From Streptomyces sp. NRRL S-455 (GTDB taxonomy: Bacteria; Actinomycetota; Actinomycetes; Streptomycetales; Streptomycetaceae): DNA of 64,000 nucleotides. The notes beneath the pieces were generated by a model. It saw nothing but the letters and a program-made list of their open reading frames with translations, searched no databases and was not told where the DNA came from. The DNA lies in NCBI RefSeq assembly GCF_000717875.1, contig NZ_JOCT01000001.1, positions 1-64,000 of the forward strand, written 5' to 3'. This document shows, in pieces, positions 46,301-57,286 of this stretch. Within the stretch, counting starts at the first letter, position 1. Every line of letters begins with the position of its first letter. Position numbers and translations under genes: made by a program.

Positions 46301-49300
46301 TGCGTGACGGCGGTGGCCGCCGGGTCGCGGCGCGCTGCGGCGTCGAACAGTGCGCCCAAGGTCGTCGGCGTGATCCGCGCGGGGAGCCGCTCGCTCTCGG
46401 ACGCCAGGTCGTCGACCAGGGCGTCCGGCCGCGTGAGCAGGTTCGTGAGCGTCACGGAGAACGTGCGCAGGAGCGCCCGGGCGCTCGCCTCCCGCAGCAG
46501 CGCACCGTCGTAGATCAGGTTGAAGCGGGGGCGGCCGTCGACCGCGCGCTCCACGGCCAGGGTCAGCGGGTAGTGGGGCGCGCCCTCGTTCACGATGTCC
46601 GTGATGACCAGGGTGTCGCCGGGCCGCCGCAGACCGGCGGCATCGGTCGCGACGTCGAACACCACCAGGGTGTCGAACAACGGGCCGGCGTCGGCCTGAC
46701 GGCCGATCCTCGCCAGTGAGACGTGCTGGTGTGGCAGCACGGCGCTCTGATGTTCCCGTACCGAGGCGAGCAGCTCTCCCGCCGTGGTCGTGCCGGCCCA
46801 GCCGGCCCGCACGGGGATGGTGTTGATGAAGAGGCCCACCATGTCCTCGATGCCGGGCACGTCGGCGTCGCGCCCGGACACCGTCGAACCGAACACCACG
46901 TCCCTGCTGTGCAGGATGCCGCCCAGGGTCACCGCCCAGGCGCTGTGCACGGCGGCACTCAGGGGAACGCCGGCCGAGCGGGCGGCGGCGTCGAGCCCGG
47001 CCTCCGCTACGACGGCGGTCTCGGTGAACCGGTCGGACGGGGTGTGCCCCTCGGCGACCAGCGAGGGGCCGGGCAGCTCGGCGAGTTGCTCGCGCCAGAC
47101 GCGGTCACTCTCGTCGTCGTCCCGTCCGGCGAGCCAGCCGACGTAGTCGGAGAAGCCGCCGACCGGGTACACGGTCCCCGGCGCGTGATACTCGGTCAGC
47201 AGCGCGCGGAGCATCGGCGGCACCGACCAGCCGTCGGCGATGATGTGGTGCACGGTCTGCACCAGGACGCTACGGCCGGAGCCCGCGCGGACGAGGGTGT
47301 ACCGCATCAGCGGGCCGGTGGACAGGTCGAACCCGGCGCGGCGGTCCCGCTCGGCCAGGTCGCGTATCTCCGCGTCGGTGAGGCCGGGGCGGTCCACCGT
47401 GGTGAAGGGGGCCTCCACACCGTTCTCCAGCACGGAGACCACTCGGCCGTCGGTGAGGGCCACGAAGCGGGCGGCGAGGTTCGGGTACAGCGTGAGCAGG
47501 CGGGTGGCCGCCGCCGCCAGCCGGTCGGCGTCCACCTCGCCCTCCAGGGTGAGGAGTTGCTGCTCGACGTAGGCGCCCGCGGAGTCGTCGTCGAAGACCG
47601 AGTGGAAGTACAGGCCCTCCTGCAGCGGGGTCAGCGGCAGGATGTCCCGCAGCGCCGGGCCGTCCAGGCCGTCGACGTCGGACTGGGTGAGCGGCACCAG
47701 GGGGAAGTCGCTGGGCGAGTGGCCGCCCCGGTCGAGCGCGGCCAGTCCGGCGAGGGCCGCCCGGAAGTACTCGCCGAGGGTCGTGATGTCCTCGTCGGTG
47801 AACATGCCGTCCGGCCAGGAGATGGTGGTGACCAGTTCGTACGCGCCGGTGGCGGCGGGTTCGGCGATGGCGTTGAACTCCAGGGGGCGCGGCAGGCGCA
47901 TCCGCGGATCGCGCTTCTCGCCCAGCTGCCCGGTGGTGCGGGCGAGTTGCCAGTCCCCCGCGGCGCCCGCGTCGAAGCGACCAAGGTAGTTGAAGAGGAC
48001 CTGTGGGGCGGGCGCGTCGAACGCGGTATGGGTCAGGTAGCGCAGGGCGCCGTAGGAGACGCCGTTGTCCGGCACGTCGGCGAGGTCTTCCTTGACCCTC
48101 TTGAGCGCGCTGGTCAGGTACGCGGGATCCGTGAAGTCGGCCGCCGCGCCGGGGTCCACGAGCACCGGGAACAGGGTGGTGAACCAGCCCACGGTCCGGG
48201 ACAGTTCCGGCTCGAAGCCGGCGGAGCCCGCCACGAACTGTCCTTCACGGCCATGGCCCTCGAGTTCGATGTGGGCGAACGTCTGGTCCTGACCGAGGTC
48301 GCGGCGCCGGCGGGCGAGGGCGACGGCGAGCGCGGTCAGCAGGACGTCGCCCACGCCCGTGTGGAACTTCGCGGGGACCTCGCCCAGCAGCGCGGCCGTG
48401 ACCTCCGGGCCGACCGAGACGGTCCGCGTCCGCTCCCGCGCGACCGTGTCGGCCGGGGACAGGGCGCGCCTGCCGACCGGTCCGTCCTCCCCCGGCAGGG
48501 GGCGCCAGTAGTAGGAAGCGTCCGCGTCGAACGCCGCACGCTCCAGCAGCTGCGTCCAGCGCCGGAACGACGTGCCCACCGGGGGCGGCTCGACCGGCAT
48601 GCCCGAGGTGAACTGCCGCCACGCCGTGGCCAGGTCCTCCATCAGGATCCGCCAGGACACGCCGTCGATCACCACGTGGTGGGCGACCAGGACGAGCTGC
48701 CGTGCCTCGCGGCGCCAGACGGCCCGCAGCATCGCGCCGTCGGCCGGGTCGAGCCCGTCGGTGGCGAGGGCGACGCACTCGTCGAGCGGCCGGTCGCTCT
48801 CCTGCCACGAAGCGGTGGCCCGGTCGGCCTCCGGTATGTCGAAGCTCCAGCGGTCGCCGCGCACCAGCCTGGCGCGGAGCATGTCGTGCCGCCGGACCAG
48901 GGCGGTGAGGATCTCGTCGAGGGCGTCGGCGCTCAGGTCCGCCGGGGTGTTCAGCACGACCGACTGCACGAAACCGTCGATCGCGTCCGTGGTCTCGCCG
49001 AGCCACTGCACGATGGGCGAGCCGACGACGGGGCCCGTGGCGACGTCGCGGTGGTCCACGGGGGAGACGTTGTCCCGGCTCGCCACCGCCGCCAGCGCCC
49101 GCACGGTGCTGTGGGTGAAGATCTGCCGTGCCGTGACGTGCAGACCGGCCTCGCGCAGCGCGCTCAGCAGCGAGATCGCCAGGATGCTGTCTCCACCGAG
49201 CTGGAAGAAGTCCTGGTCGGTCCCGACCTCTTCGAGCCGCAGCACCGTCGCGACGGCGGCGCACACCGCGCGCTCGTTCTCGGTCGTGGGCCGGGTCAGC

Positions 49301-51222
49301 TCGCCCGTCCGCGTCGTGGGCTCGGGCAGGGCGTTCCGGTCGAGCTTGCCGTTCGCGGTGAGCGGGAACTCCGTCATGACCACGATGTGGGCGGGCACCA
49401 TGTACTCGACCATGTGCTCGCCGGCCCACGCCTTGACCTCGTCGGCTCGCAGCTCCTCGTGCCCGGCGGCCGGGATGACGTATCCCACGAGGTAGGTGCC
49501 GCCCGCCGTGTTCTTCTTCGCGACGACGCAGGTGTGCCGTACCCCGGGGTGCTCGGCGAGACCGGCCTCGACGTCCTCGATCTCCAGCCGCATACCGCGG
49601 ATCTTGACCTGGTTGTCGGCCCGACCGAGGAAGTCCAGCGACCCGTCCGGGGCGAACCGCGCGAGGTCACCGGTGCGGTACAGCCGGGAGCCGTCGTCGG
49701 CGAAGGGATTGGCGACGAACCGGGAGGCCGTCAGGCCGGGGGCGTTCACGTACCCGCGCCCCAGGAGGAATCCGCCCACGTAGAGTTCGCCGCCGACGCC
49801 GACCGGGACCGGGCGCAACTCGTCGTCCAGTACGTAGAGCTGGGTGTTCGGGTTGGCCTTGCCGATCGACGTCGACAGGCGTTCGGCCACGCCCCGGTAG
49901 ATGACGTGCGAGACGCCGATGGTCGTCTCGGCCGGGCCGTAGCCGTGGTACATGGGGATGTCGAGCTTGGCGCGGAAGCGTTCGTACAACTCCGGGGTCA
50001 GTACCTCGCCGCCGCACCACACGTGCCGCAGGCTGTCCAGCTTCCCGGAGTCGCCAGCGATCTCCAGCAGCACGTCCAGCATGGACGACACCAGGTACGT
50101 GAAGGTGACGCGCTGGTCGGCGATCACGCTCAGCAGGTGGTGCGGGTCGCGTTCACCGCCGGGCCGCAGCACCACCAGCCGGCCGCCGCTCACCAGGGGC
50201 AGGAAGATCTCGTTGATGGAGATGTCGAAGGACAGCGGCGCCTTGAACAGCGACGCGTCGTCGTGGCCGAAGCCCAGGATCTCGTCGACCTGCCACAGCA
50301 GGCGCTCGCTGATCGCCTCGTGCCGGATCATCGCGCCCTTGGGCCGCCCGGTCGAACCGGACGTGAAGATCACGTATGCCAGGGCGTCGCCGCGGACGGT
50401 GACCTCGGGCCCCTCGGCGGGACAGGAGCCGAACCTCCAGTCGTCCAGGTCGACGCCCACGGCTTCCGGTTCGGCCGGGTCGTGCTCGCCCGAGTCGTTG
50501 AGCTGCACCACGACCCGGGCGTCCTCGATGACGACGGCCCGGCGCGGGGCGGGCCACTGCGGGTCGAGCGGCACGAAGGCGCAGCCGGCCTGGAGGACGC
50601 CGAGCAACCCGATCACCATGTCGGCGGAGCGGCCGAGTGAGATGCCCACGACCTGTTCGGCGGTGAGTCCACGTTCGGCCAGATGGTACGCCAGCTGCCC
50701 GGAGAGCTCAGCCACCTGACGGTAGGTCAGCGTCCGTCGTTCGTCGACGACGGCGACGGCGTCCGGCCTGTTCCGTGCCTGCTCGCGGAAGAGCTCCACG
50801 ATGGTCGGGCGGACCCGGTCGGCGTGGGTGTCGTTCCATTCGGCCAGGGCCGCGAGCCTCGCCGTCACACTGGACGGACCGATGGTCCCGAGGGGCCGGT
50901 CCGGGAAGTCGGCCAGGTCGTCCAGCGCGAGCTGTGCGTCGGCGGGCACGACTCCGTCCGGGACGGCGATGCTCCGGCCGTCCGCGCCGACCTGCCACCC
51001 TCCGGGCAGGCCCCCACCGTTGTCGACCCAGCCGAGGACTTCGGTGAAGAGGGTGCCGGGCGTGAGGTCGATGCCGTCGGGGCCGGTGCCCGTCGCCCAG
51101 TACGACAGTCCGATGGCGCATGCTTCGGCGATGGTGCGGTCGGCGTGGTCGCCGACGCGCCGGCGTACGGCGGCCAGTTGTGCGGGGGACAGCAGTACGT
51201 GACGAGCGGTCGATTCCGTCAT
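40300..51222 (-). CDS. cchH: Coelichelin-type trimodular NRPS CchH
   Basis: A 3640-aa synthetase with no thioesterase. Domain order with landmark residues: A1 ([12 protein letters not shown], 284), T1 (LGGDSIL, 673), E1 ([10 protein letters not shown], 847), C (HHIIADGWS, 1322), A2 (1774), T2 (GGDSI, 2174), E2 ([10 protein letters not shown], 2348), C ([10 protein letters not shown], 2750), A3 (3198), T3 (LGGHSM, 3593). Read by alignment of the three domains, the A codes are DINYWGGIG, DFWNIGMVH and DMENLGLIN plus the usual Lys. They fit N5-formyl-N5-hydroxyornithine, threonine and N5-hydroxyornithine. A short N-terminal segment of about 130 residues precedes A1. Release probably needs CchJ. 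Confidence 0.96.
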   Translation of the reverse strand: MTESTARHVLLSPAQLAAVRRRVGDHADRTIAEACAIGLSYWATGTGPDGIDLTPGTLFTEVLGWVDNGGGLPGGWQVGADGRSIAVPDGVVPADAQLALDDLADFPDRPLGTIGPSSVTARLAALAEWNDTHADRVRPTIVELFREQARNRPDAVAVVDERRTLTYRQVAELSGQLAYHLAERGLTAEQVVGISLGRSADMVIGLLGVLQAGCAFVPLDPQWPAPRRAVVIEDARVVVQLNDSGEHDPAEPEAVGVDLDDWRFGSCPAEGPEVTVRGDALAYVIFTSGSTGRPKGAMIRHEAISERLLWQVDEILGFGHDDASLFKAPLSFDISINEIFLPLVSGGRLVVLRPGGERDPHHLLSVIADQRVTFTYLVSSMLDVLLEIAGDSGKLDSLRHVWCGGEVLTPELYERFRAKLDIPMYHGYGPAETTIGVSHVIYRGVAERLSTSIGKANPNTQLYVLDDELRPVPVGVGGELYVGGFLLGRGYVNAPGLTASRFVANPFADDGSRLYRTGDLARFAPDGSLDFLGRADNQVKIRGMRLEIEDVEAGLAEHPGVRHTCVVAKKNTAGGTYLVGYVIPAAGHEELRADEVKAWAGEHMVEYMVPAHIVVMTEFPLTANGKLDRNALPEPTTRTGELTRPTTENERAVCAAVATVLRLEEVGTDQDFFQLGGDSILAISLLSALREAGLHVTARQIFTHSTVRALAAVASRDNVSPVDHRDVATGPVVGSPIVQWLGETTDAIDGFVQSVVLNTPADLSADALDEILTALVRRHDMLRARLVRGDRWSFDIPEADRATASWQESDRPLDECVALATDGLDPADGAMLRAVWRREARQLVLVAHHVVIDGVSWRILMEDLATAWRQFTSGMPVEPPPVGTSFRRWTQLLERAAFDADASYYWRPLPGEDGPVGRRALSPADTVARERTRTVSVGPEVTAALLGEVPAKFHTGVGDVLLTALAVALARRRRDLGQDQTFAHIELEGHGREGQFVAGSAGFEPELSRTVGWFTTLFPVLVDPGAAADFTDPAYLTSALKRVKEDLADVPDNGVSYGALRYLTHTAFDAPAPQVLFNYLGRFDAGAAGDWQLARTTGQLGEKRDPRMRLPRPLEFNAIAEPAATGAYELVTTISWPDGMFTDEDITTLGEYFRAALAGLAALDRGGHSPSDFPLVPLTQSDVDGLDGPALRDILPLTPLQEGLYFHSVFDDDSAGAYVEQQLLTLEGEVDADRLAAAATRLLTLYPNLAARFVALTDGRVVSVLENGVEAPFTTVDRPGLTDAEIRDLAERDRRAGFDLSTGPLMRYTLVRAGSGRSVLVQTVHHIIADGWSVPPMLRALLTEYHAPGTVYPVGGFSDYVGWLAGRDDDESDRVWREQLAELPGPSLVAEGHTPSDRFTETAVVAEAGLDAAARSAGVPLSAAVHSAWAVTLGGILHSRDVVFGSTVSGRDADVPGIEDMVGLFINTIPVRAGWAGTTTAGELLASVREHQSAVLPHQHVSLARIGRQADAGPLFDTLVVFDVATDAAGLRRPGDTLVITDIVNEGAPHYPLTLAVERAVDGRPRFNLIYDGALLREASARALLRTFSVTLTNLLTRPDALVDDLASESERLPARITPTTLGALFDAAARRDPAATAVTQCGLDGGTRSLTYGELAAAKSDLAATLRTAGVGPGKRVAVAVPRSLEQVVALVAVVSAGGAYVPLDLAYPDERLEYILADAAPQVVLVDREQRDRFTELLARAGVAARVLVQGDEVSAGESPEPETSWHDPAYVIYTSGSTGRPKGVVVPHSSVVTLLANTQPDMDFGPHDVWVQFHSFSFDFAVWELWGALAYGGELLVPEYGLTRSPVDFHRLVRERGVTVLNQTPSAFYQFIEADRHSGEPLPALRRIIFGGETLDLGRLRGWVERHGSASPELVNMYGITETTVHVTHRVLTDEDFDSGDDVSPIGGPIPGLVTYLLDERLRPVPPGRVGAIYVAGDQVSLGYLGRPGLTASRFVANPFAGDGSRMYHTGDLARRTLGGELEFAGRADDQVQLKGFRIELGEVESAIRELDGVVDVAVTVADTGDHLIAHVVGSVPTDLTDRLSSKLPAHMIPGRVLTLDALPLTVNGKLDRKALGERTLRGAGPYVTAAPPRGATSHDAPADETATVAALTRIFTETLPGTAVNADTDFFRAGGDSIVAITLINRARAQGLPIAPRDVFLLKTPRALAEHLATSTPRPAAPAHREDGPLSLTPIILRQRELGGSLARFAQARALQAPEGTGFADAERAANAVVAAHPTLRLRLRVEHGVWTLRTEPAHPVTVVRPDTTDATTAANEAAGRLDPESGDVIAFSWLEPTRTLVVTVHHLAVDSVSWLVLLDDLATALRGEPLAPPTTSYAEYADALTSQTAHASDGLGHWITTLQAPPLLPAVGGLRETTVVLAPEVSDRVSRTAPSALGIGLTELLCGALRTALTRIQPTPTDLAIELERHGRVPALEHHDYTRTVGWFTAIAPVRLTAHTDPVAAAREIADRQPDERAHVAYGGLRYLNPQTAPLLTARPQVLFNHLGRGSESQALRITGGDQGSPYAVEVNTWLDEATGSLHAAFTLAEGVPDEITEHWLGALHGIADAAATAERTAPVTPLQRGLFFQAQMAGTAGHYVAQSWFTFDRRLDTDALAEAMAYVMARHPVVGAGFTTDGDGSPVQVLAAGRRVGVRTIALSTKAEVDALRVRDRDTGFDPGEPPLIRMTVVRLPDDRDGLLLSYHLLLWDGWSREIVLRDLFDAYQAVLAGELPAPTPATPGFEDHARALQAKDPAVSERFWAEHLAGLPGPTLLAGPAPALSDDLPRALVHTLSVEQSDLLREAARAHGVTLNTVLTGAFGLLLGARTGRGDAVFGVTVSGREGEGLSGIVGVLLNTVPMWTRPRPDDTVREYLSAVQTARVEAMEHEHLGLGEIQRASGHDTLFDNLFVLQNFLDMDAFAEMNARHGITSVQADDSTHYPFTWVVTPGDRLTVKLEYRDEDTGNARHLLDDYLRVLENLARSTGPVGALPGLGPEPSPGERTDIGTDTVVDRFDQAADRAPERVALVAHGSAMTFAGLRDRSRAVAGVLARRGIGPETTVGLAIPRSLDSIVALFAVLRVGAAYVPLELDHPDERIAAIVEDARPDVILTVSAVSPRLTGELIELDRPLPAAEPFVSFAPDDPHRLRHPAYTIYTSGSTGRPKGVVTEYAGLTNMLINHQRRIFEPVLAEHGHRVFRIAHTVSFAFDMSWEELLWLADGHEVHICDEELRRDAPRLVEYCLEHAIDVINVTPTYAQQLVAEGLLDNPARRPALVLLGGEAVTPTLWQRLAQTEGTAGYNLYGPTEYTINTLGVGTFECQDPVVGVAIDNTDVYVLDPWLRPLPDGVPGELYVSGTGIARGYLGQPAQTAHRFVACPFGEPGERMYRTGDLVLRRPDGNLTYLGRTDQQVKIRGHRVELGEVEAVFEAHPAVRFVAAVAQPDPQVDGAHRLAAYLVLDGADLATVAAEVGAGLPDFLRPTHYAQVDSIPLTVNGKADTKALPEAKPLGALTTAGERGPETETETVVCEFFAEALDLDDDEVSAVSDFVSLGGHSMLAVRLIGLLRREYGPVITIRDLFTLRTPEAIARHLDDNS

Positions 51223-51280
51223 CGAGACTCCGCGTTCCTTTCACCGTACGAAAGTCGGCCTCACTCACATCAGGGGTTGA

Positions 51281-53068
51281 TCAGCTGCCCTCTCGCCAGG
51301 CCCGCCACAGTCGTGCGTACCGGCCGCCCAGGGCCAGCAGTTCGTCGTGCGTTCCCTCCTCCACCACGCGTCCAGCGTCCAGCACCGCGATCCGGTCCGC
51401 CGCCATCGCCTGGGTCAGCCGGTGCGCGACGAACAACGTGGTGCGGCCCGAGCACGCGGCCAGCACGGCCCGCTCCAGCTCGGCGGCGCCCTCGCTGCCC
51501 GCTTCCGCCGTCGACTCGTCGAGCACCACGACCGGCGAACGGCCCAGCACCAGCCGGGCGAGGGCGATCTGGGCGACCTTGGTGACGTCCAGGCGCTCCC
51601 CGCCCTCGCCGACGGGGGTGTTCAGCCCGTCGGGCAGCGCATCGACCCACCCGTCGGCGCCGACCGTGCGCAGCGCGTCCATCAGCTCGGCGTCCGTCGC
51701 GTCCGGTGCGGCCAGCCGCAGGTCTTCGGCGAGCGGCCCGGAGAACACATGGGTCTCCTGCGTCAGGATGCTGACCAAGGAGCGGGCTCCGGCCTCGTCC
51801 AGAGAGGCGAGGTCCGTCGACCCGATCCGCACCGACCCGGCTTGCGGCGTCCCGATGCCCGCGACCAGCGCGGCCAGTGTCGTCTTGCCCGCACCCGTCG
51901 CCCCGACCAGCGCGAGCGAACCGCCGGCGGGGATCGTCAGGCTGACGTCCCGCAGTACCGGCTCCTCGGCGTCGGGATAGCGGAACGTCAGCCCCTCGAC
52001 GGTCACCGGATACGGCCCGGTGTGCGGCGACTCGACGGCCGTGTCCCCCACCAGCCGGTCCTCCGTGGGCTCCGCCAGCACCCCGACGAGCCGGGTCAGG
52101 CTCGCACCCGACTTCTGTGCCTCGTCGAAGGTGAACATGATGGCGCCGAGCGGGACGAACAGCCGGTGGAACAGCAGCGGGGCCGCCGACACCTCACCCA
52201 GGCTGGCGGCATCGGCCTCCAGCAGCGCGTAGCCGACGACGAGGATCAGGACCAGCCCGATGAACTCGGCGCGGTTCTCCCGGCCGACGAACCGGCCGAA
52301 GAAGCGGAACACCTCGATGCCGAGGTCGCGCACCCGCCACGACTCCTGGGTGACCTTGTCGCGGAAGGCACCCTCGAGTCGGTACGCCCGGACCGTGTCG
52401 ATGCCGTTCAGGCCGCTGATCAGGGCCTGTGCCCGGTCGGCCTGGGCGGCCCGCTGCTTCCGGTAGAGCGGGGCGGACCGGGGGAGGTACCAGCGCAGGG
52501 CCAGCGCGTAGGCGGGCAGCGCCCCGGCACCGGCCAGGCCGAGCCGCCAGTCCAGTCCGAACATGCCGAACGTGGCGATGACGACCAGCACACCCGCCGA
52601 GAACACCGTGGGGATGGCCGTACGGATGCCCTTGGAGATGACGGCCACGTCGTCACCGACCCGGGACAGCACGTCTCCCCGGCCGACCTGCTCGATCCGT
52701 GCGCTCGGCATGCCGAGCACCGCCCGGACGGCACCTTCGCGCAGCCGGGCGAGCAGGTCCGCGCCGAGGCGCCCGATCAGGTAGGTCGACACCGCGGTGG
52801 CCGCCGCGCCGAGCAGCGCGGCGGCCACCATCAGCGCCCCGATCGTGACCAGGATCGAGCGCGCTTCGCCCTCGACCACTCCGTCGACCACGCGGCCGAG
52901 CAGGAGCACGGGAAGGACCTGGAGCGCCGCCCCGGCCACGGTGGTGAGCACGGTGGCGACCGTCAGCCAGGACACGTCGCGGCAGTGCGCCGCGACCCAT
53001 CGGCCGGCCTCGCGTCCGGTCGCCGTGCGCAGGGCCGCCGGGACGACGCGCGTGTCGGTGGTGCTCAC
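51281..53068 (-). CDS. cchG: ABC exporter half-transporter CchG with degenerate signature motif
   Basis: A 595-aa type I ABC exporter subunit. Six membrane helices lie in residues about 35-300. The NBD has an intact Walker A (GATGAGKTT, near 388), Walker B with catalytic Glu (VVVLDES) and H-loop (FVAHRLTQ), but the LSGGQ signature is replaced by LDVTK (GGERLDVTKVAQIALARL, near 488). These defects mirror those in CchI, so the two together can form exactly one complete ATP site. It lies 58 bp upstream of the cchH stop side neighbour, i.e. it is transcribed just before cchH. Confidence 0.9.
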   Translation of the reverse strand: MSTTDTRVVPAALRTATGREAGRWVAAHCRDVSWLTVATVLTTVAGAALQVLPVLLLGRVVDGVVEGEARSILVTIGALMVAAALLGAAATAVSTYLIGRLGADLLARLREGAVRAVLGMPSARIEQVGRGDVLSRVGDDVAVISKGIRTAIPTVFSAGVLVVIATFGMFGLDWRLGLAGAGALPAYALALRWYLPRSAPLYRKQRAAQADRAQALISGLNGIDTVRAYRLEGAFRDKVTQESWRVRDLGIEVFRFFGRFVGRENRAEFIGLVLILVVGYALLEADAASLGEVSAAPLLFHRLFVPLGAIMFTFDEAQKSGASLTRLVGVLAEPTEDRLVGDTAVESPHTGPYPVTVEGLTFRYPDAEEPVLRDVSLTIPAGGSLALVGATGAGKTTLAALVAGIGTPQAGSVRIGSTDLASLDEAGARSLVSILTQETHVFSGPLAEDLRLAAPDATDAELMDALRTVGADGWVDALPDGLNTPVGEGGERLDVTKVAQIALARLVLGRSPVVVLDESTAEAGSEGAAELERAVLAACSGRTTLFVAHRLTQAMAADRIAVLDAGRVVEEGTHDELLALGGRYARLWRAWREGS

Positions 53069-53070
53069 AC

Positions 53071-54129
53071 CTACCCGGCCGACTTGACGAGCTCGTCGAT
53101 CGCGTACGGCATGGAGAGCAGCGTGCCCTGGGAGATGGCCGCGCCGACCGCCGGTCCCTCGCTGTCCAGCAGGTACGACACCTTGCCCTTCTTGACCGCG
53201 TCCAGGTTGGCGAACAGCTTGAACTTCTTCAGTGCTTCCGTGTCCGCCTTGTCGTTGATGACGAAGATGCGGTCGACGTCGACCAGGTCGACGCGTTCGG
53301 GTGAGAGCTTGGTGTAGAAGTCACCGCCCGCGACCTTGTCGATCTCGGTCTGGTACTTGAAGCCGATGCCCGACACCAGCCGCCCGCGCACGTCGGTGGA
53401 GGTGAACGGCGCCACCGAGTCCTCGTACCAGGACAGCGCGACGGCGGTATCCTTCCCGAACTCGGGGTTGGCCTTCTTCGCCTCGTCGAGCCGGCCCTCG
53501 ACGTCCGCGATCATCTTCTCGCCCTCGTCGGCCTTGCCGAGGGCCTTGGCGATCTGCAGCGCGTTGTCCTGCCAGGGCGCGCTGAACGGTTCCTTCTCCG
53601 CCTTGGTGCGGCCCACTGTCGGAGCGATCTTGGAGAGCTTGTCGTAGGCGGCCCGGTCGACCTCGGAGTAGACCGCGATGATCAAGTCGGGGCGCAGGGC
53701 GGCGATCTTCTCGTAGTTGGGGCCGGAGTCACCGTTCTTCATGATGACCTCAGGCTTGGTGTCGCCCCACTTGTCCTTCACCCAGGGCCACTGGGTGTTG
53801 ATGTCGGGGCTCTTGCCCGCCGGGTTCGGGTACTGGTCGGTCATGCCGACCGGCTTGACACCGAACGCCAGGACGGTCTGGTCGTCCGTGTAGCCGACGG
53901 TGACGACCCGCTCGGGAGCCTTGGTGACCTCCGTGGATCCGAATGCGTGCTCCACCGTGACCGGGAATACGCCGGCGGCAGCGGTCGAGTCGGTGTCGCT
54001 CGCGTTGTCCGCCGAGTCCGCCGAGCCGGAGCCGCAGCCCGCGAGGAGGCCGACGCCGAGTGTCGCGGCGGACAGTACGGCCGCCGTCCGCCGCCACGGC
54101 TTCGTCCGGGGCGTTCTGTTGAGGAGCAT
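53071..54129 (-). CDS. cchF: Ferric-siderophore-binding lipoprotein CchF
   Basis: A 352-aa extracellular binding protein for ferri-coelichelin. The signal peptide has a basic start (MLLNRTPRTKPWRR) and lipobox LLAGC with Cys32, followed by a Ser/Asp-rich linker. The mature part is a class III periplasmic-binding fold (APERVVTVGYTDDQTVLAFG; IAALRPDLIIAVYSEVDRAA). I start at the ATG complementing 54127-54129, with AAGGGGA upstream. An iron box lies about 75 bp upstream. It works with the CchCDE transporter and begins the cchF-G-H-I run. Confidence 0.93.
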   Translation of the reverse strand: MLLNRTPRTKPWRRTAAVLSAATLGVGLLAGCGSGSADSADNASDTDSTAAAGVFPVTVEHAFGSTEVTKAPERVVTVGYTDDQTVLAFGVKPVGMTDQYPNPAGKSPDINTQWPWVKDKWGDTKPEVIMKNGDSGPNYEKIAALRPDLIIAVYSEVDRAAYDKLSKIAPTVGRTKAEKEPFSAPWQDNALQIAKALGKADEGEKMIADVEGRLDEAKKANPEFGKDTAVALSWYEDSVAPFTSTDVRGRLVSGIGFKYQTEIDKVAGGDFYTKLSPERVDLVDVDRIFVINDKADTEALKKFKLFANLDAVKKGKVSYLLDSEGPAVGAAISQGTLLSMPYAIDELVKSAG

Positions 54130-54202
54130 CCGCTTTCCCCTTGCTTTCGCGCTTTCCACTGCGCCCCCCGTCGAAGGGCAGGCAAACCTTAGCGTGAGCA
54201 GA

Positions 54203-54221
54203 TGAGGTTAGCCTAGCCTAA
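54203..54221. promoter_or_regulatory. Iron box upstream of cchF
   Basis: TGAGGTTAGCCTAGCCTAA differs from the mbtH/cchJ box at only two of 19 positions. It lies in the 113-bp gap between the cchE stop and the cchF start and should give cchF, cchG, cchH and cchI their own iron-repressed promoter, separate from the cchB-C-D-E run. Confidence 0.9.
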
Positions 54222-54242
54222 CTATCCCAACTTCATCGGAAT

Positions 54243-55103
54243 TTATGAGAGTTGGACGTGAGTGCGTCCGATCGGCACGATGAGCGGACGGTCACTCACC
54301 GGATCGTCGATCACCTCGGCGCGCAGCCCGAACGCCTCGTGCAGCAACTCGGCGGTGACCACGTCACGTGGGTGTCCTTGCGCCAGGATCGAACCGGCCC
54401 TCATCACAACGAGGTTGTCGCTGTAGCGCACGGCCAGGTTGAGGTCGTGCAGCACCATGACCACGGTGCAGCCCGACTCGTGCAGGTCGTCCACCAGGTC
54501 GAGCACGTCGATCGCGTGCGCCAGGTCCAGGTAGGTGGTCGGCTCGTCCAGCAGCAGCAGGTCCGTGCCCTGGGCCAGCGTCATGGAGATCCAGACCCGT
54601 TGACGCTGTCCGCCGGACAGGGAGTCCACCGGGCGGTCGGCCAGGTCCAGGACCCCGGTCATCGCCAGCGCCCGCTCCACGACGGCGGCGTCGTCCGAGG
54701 ACCACTGCCGCAGCCAGCTCTGGTGCGGATGGCGTCCCCTGGCGACCAGGTCGGACACCGTCAGCCCTTCCGGCGCGACCGGAGCCTGCGGCAGCAGGCC
54801 GAGCTTCTTCGCCACGTCCCTGGTCCGGAGCCGGCCGATGTCGTCACCGTCAAGTACGACCGTCCCCCTGGTCGGCTTCAGCAGCCGCGACAGCGTCCGC
54901 AACAGGGTCGATTTCCCGCAGCCGTTGGGACCGATGATCGTGGTGACGACCCCGGACGGGATCGCCACGTCGAGATCCTCGATGACCGTCCGGGCGCCGT
55001 ACCCGACCGTGACGCCCTCCGCTGCCAGCCGTGCGGCGTCGACGACTTCCGGCTCGATCTCGGTTGTTGTGTGCTGAGCGCCCACAAGTCCCCCTCCGTT
55101 CAT
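54243..55103 (-). CDS. cchE: Ferric-siderophore ABC transporter ATPase CchE
   Basis: A 286-aa FecE-type ATPase. Walker [20 protein letters not shown], signature [20 protein letters not shown], Walker [16 protein letters not shown] and H-loop [15 protein letters not shown] are all intact. The start is the ATG complementing 55101-55103, behind AGGAAG; a GTG at 55121, 3 bp after the cchD stop, would add six residues. It powers import through CchC and CchD. Confidence 0.94.
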   Translation of the reverse strand: MNGGGLVGAQHTTTEIEPEVVDAARLAAEGVTVGYGARTVIEDLDVAIPSGVVTTIIGPNGCGKSTLLRTLSRLLKPTRGTVVLDGDDIGRLRTRDVAKKLGLLPQAPVAPEGLTVSDLVARGRHPHQSWLRQWSSDDAAVVERALAMTGVLDLADRPVDSLSGGQRQRVWISMTLAQGTDLLLLDEPTTYLDLAHAIDVLDLVDDLHESGCTVVMVLHDLNLAVRYSDNLVVMRAGSILAQGHPRDVVTAELLHEAFGLRAEVIDDPVSDRPLIVPIGRTHVQLS

Positions 55104-55124
55104 GCTTCCTGACCTTTGCACCGG

Positions 55125-56207
55125 CTATCTGAGGTTCGCCCGCACCAGCAGATAGACGAGGAAGGGGCCGCCGATCGCGGCGGTGACCACACCGACCGGG
55201 AGTCCGATCGGCAGCGCCGTGCGCGCGAGCAGGTCCGCGCCGATCAGCAACAGGGCTCCCACCACACCGGAGGCCACCATGGGCGGTGTCGGGCACCTCG
55301 CCAGCCGCATGGCCACCTGCGGCGCCACCAGCGCGACGAACGGAACCGGACCCGCGGCGCTCACCGCCACACCGGCCAGCAGGACCGCGCACAGCAACAG
55401 GACCGCACGCACCCGCGTGTACCGGACGCCGAGCCCCGCGGCGACGTCGTCCCCGAGATGCATCGGCTTGAACTGGAAGGCGGCGCACGCCACGACGACC
55501 AGGAGGACGAGCGTGCCCCAGAGCGCGATGCGGACCTCGTCCCACGACCGGTCGTCCAGCGAGCCGACCAGCCACGCCTGGGCGCGGGCGACATCCCTGA
55601 TGTCGGCCGTGACCAGCAGCCAGGTCGTGATCGCCTCCATCACCGCACTCACCGAGATGCCGATGAGGATGAGCCGGAACCCGTCGATCCCGCGCCGCCA
55701 CGCCAGGAAGTACACCAGCAGGCCAGTACCGAGTCCGCCTGCGAGCGCCGCCGCGGACAGACCCACGGAGCTGACGATCGCCGCGGCGGTCCCGCCCGAG
55801 ACCGTCACCAGGAACACCGCGGTGGCGCTGGCGCCGTTGGTGATCCCCAGGATGTCCGGGCTGGCCAGCGGATTGCGCGCGACGGACTGCGTGATCGCCC
55901 CGGACACCCCCAGCGCCACCCCCACGACGAGCCCGGCCAGGGCACGCGGCATCCGCAGGTCCATGATGACGAACTCGTCGACCTGCTCGCCCCTGCCGAG
56001 GAGCGTGGCGATCACCTGGGACAGTCCGATGGGGAAGTCACCGACGCCGATCGACAGACAGAACAGCAGGAAGGCCGCCACCGCGAGCAGCAGCGTGACG
56101 AGGACGATCCAGGGCCGCCAGACGAACGACACACCCGCGAACCGCAGGCCCGGCGCCACCGAAGTCTTCACGTCCGCCCCGTTCGGCCGCACACCCGTCC
56201 CGTTCAT
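55125..56207 (-). CDS. cchD: Ferric-siderophore ABC transporter permease CchD
   Basis: A 360-aa FecCD/BtuC-type permease with about nine membrane segments. Typical text: LRMPRALAGLVVGVALGVSG, AITQSVARNPLASPDILGIT, and the coupling region LGDDVAAGLGVRYTRVRAVL, ending PIGLPVGVVTAAIGGPFLVY. Its start overlaps the cchC stop by 4 bp (ATGA). With CchC it forms the heterodimeric membrane channel for ferri-coelichelin. Confidence 0.94.
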   Translation of the reverse strand: MNGTGVRPNGADVKTSVAPGLRFAGVSFVWRPWIVLVTLLLAVAAFLLFCLSIGVGDFPIGLSQVIATLLGRGEQVDEFVIMDLRMPRALAGLVVGVALGVSGAITQSVARNPLASPDILGITNGASATAVFLVTVSGGTAAAIVSSVGLSAAALAGGLGTGLLVYFLAWRRGIDGFRLILIGISVSAVMEAITTWLLVTADIRDVARAQAWLVGSLDDRSWDEVRIALWGTLVLLVVVACAAFQFKPMHLGDDVAAGLGVRYTRVRAVLLLCAVLLAGVAVSAAGPVPFVALVAPQVAMRLARCPTPPMVASGVVGALLLIGADLLARTALPIGLPVGVVTAAIGGPFLVYLLVRANLR

Positions 56208-57262
56208 GCGTTCTTGAACTTTCCACGCCACACCAGCCCCGCGAAGAACGGAGCGCCGAGAAGAGCGACGAGGACACCCGCGTCCAGCTCGCTCGGCCGC
56301 ACCACCAGGCGGCCGACGATGTCACAGACCAGCAGCACGACGGCTCCGAGCAGACCGGCGTACGGCACCAGCCAGCGGTAGTCCGGCCCGGTCAGGTAGC
56401 GGGCCACATGGGCCACCATGAGCCCGAGGAACGCGATGGGGCCGCACGCCGCGGTGGCCGCGCCCGCCAGCAGCGTGATGGCGGTGATGCCGACGGTCCG
56501 GCTCAGCGCGATGTTGACCCCGAGGCCCCGCGCCACGTCGTCACCCATGGTGAGCAGGTTGATGGCGGGCAGTGTGGTCAGTGCCAGCACCAGCCCGGCC
56601 ACGATGAATCCGGTCACCGGCCAGATGACGTCGAAGCCGACACCGGCCACGGAGCCCGCGTTCCAGAACCGCAGCGCGTTCAGCGACTCCTTGTCCGACA
56701 GCGCGACCGCGGTGGTCATCGCCGCGAGGAACACGGCGATGCCCTGACCGGCGAGGGCGAGCGTCAGCGGGTTGCCGGCTCCCCTGCCGACGCTCGCCAG
56801 CCCGAACACGACGACACCCGCGGCCGCGGCCCCCAGGAAGGCGAACCAGACGTACTGGAAGGGGTCGGTGAGCCCGAACAGGGCGATCACCGACACCACG
56901 GCGAACGAGGCGCCGGTGTTCACGCCCAGCAGGCCCGTGTCGGCGATCGGGTTGCGGGTGTATCCCTGGATCAACGCCCCGCCGACGCCCAGGGCGATGC
57001 CCGCCACCACCGCGAGCACCGTCCGGGGCACCCGCACGGTCTGCACGATGAGCCTGATCTCGGTGAGCCGCTGGTCGGAGTCCGGCGCCGCGAACAGCCC
57101 GTGCCACACCTCGGCGGGGCTCAACGCGCGCGCACCGACGGCCAACGACACCGCCGCCGCGATCACGAGGATCACCAGCAGCGTGCCCATACCCACAACC
57201 CGCCGCCGCCGGGCCGGTGTTGAGCCCCCGAGCGCGGGGCGCTCCACTGCAGTCGTGCCCAT
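56204..57262 (-). CDS. cchC: Ferric-siderophore ABC transporter permease CchC
   Basis: A 352-aa FecCD-type permease: RVPRTVLAVVAGIALGVGGA, LIQGYTRNPIADTGLLGVNT, MGDDVARGLGVNIALSRTVG, and CGPIAFLGLMVAHVARYLTG. It lies 24 bp after cchB and overlaps cchD. A basic N-terminus (STPARRRRVV) precedes the first helix. Confidence 0.94.
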   Translation of the reverse strand: MGTTAVERPALGGSTPARRRRVVGMGTLLVILVIAAAVSLAVGARALSPAEVWHGLFAAPDSDQRLTEIRLIVQTVRVPRTVLAVVAGIALGVGGALIQGYTRNPIADTGLLGVNTGASFAVVSVIALFGLTDPFQYVWFAFLGAAAAGVVVFGLASVGRGAGNPLTLALAGQGIAVFLAAMTTAVALSDKESLNALRFWNAGSVAGVGFDVIWPVTGFIVAGLVLALTTLPAINLLTMGDDVARGLGVNIALSRTVGITAITLLAGAATAACGPIAFLGLMVAHVARYLTGPDYRWLVPYAGLLGAVVLLVCDIVGRLVVRPSELDAGVLVALLGAPFFAGLVWRGKFKNA

Positions 57263-57286
57263 GTCGACGTACGTTATCCCTTTGGT

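Noticed and set aside
46723..50640. A 1305-codon plus-strand open frame opposite cchH
   Set aside because: Same cause: shadow of the NRPS coding frame with no recognisable protein features.
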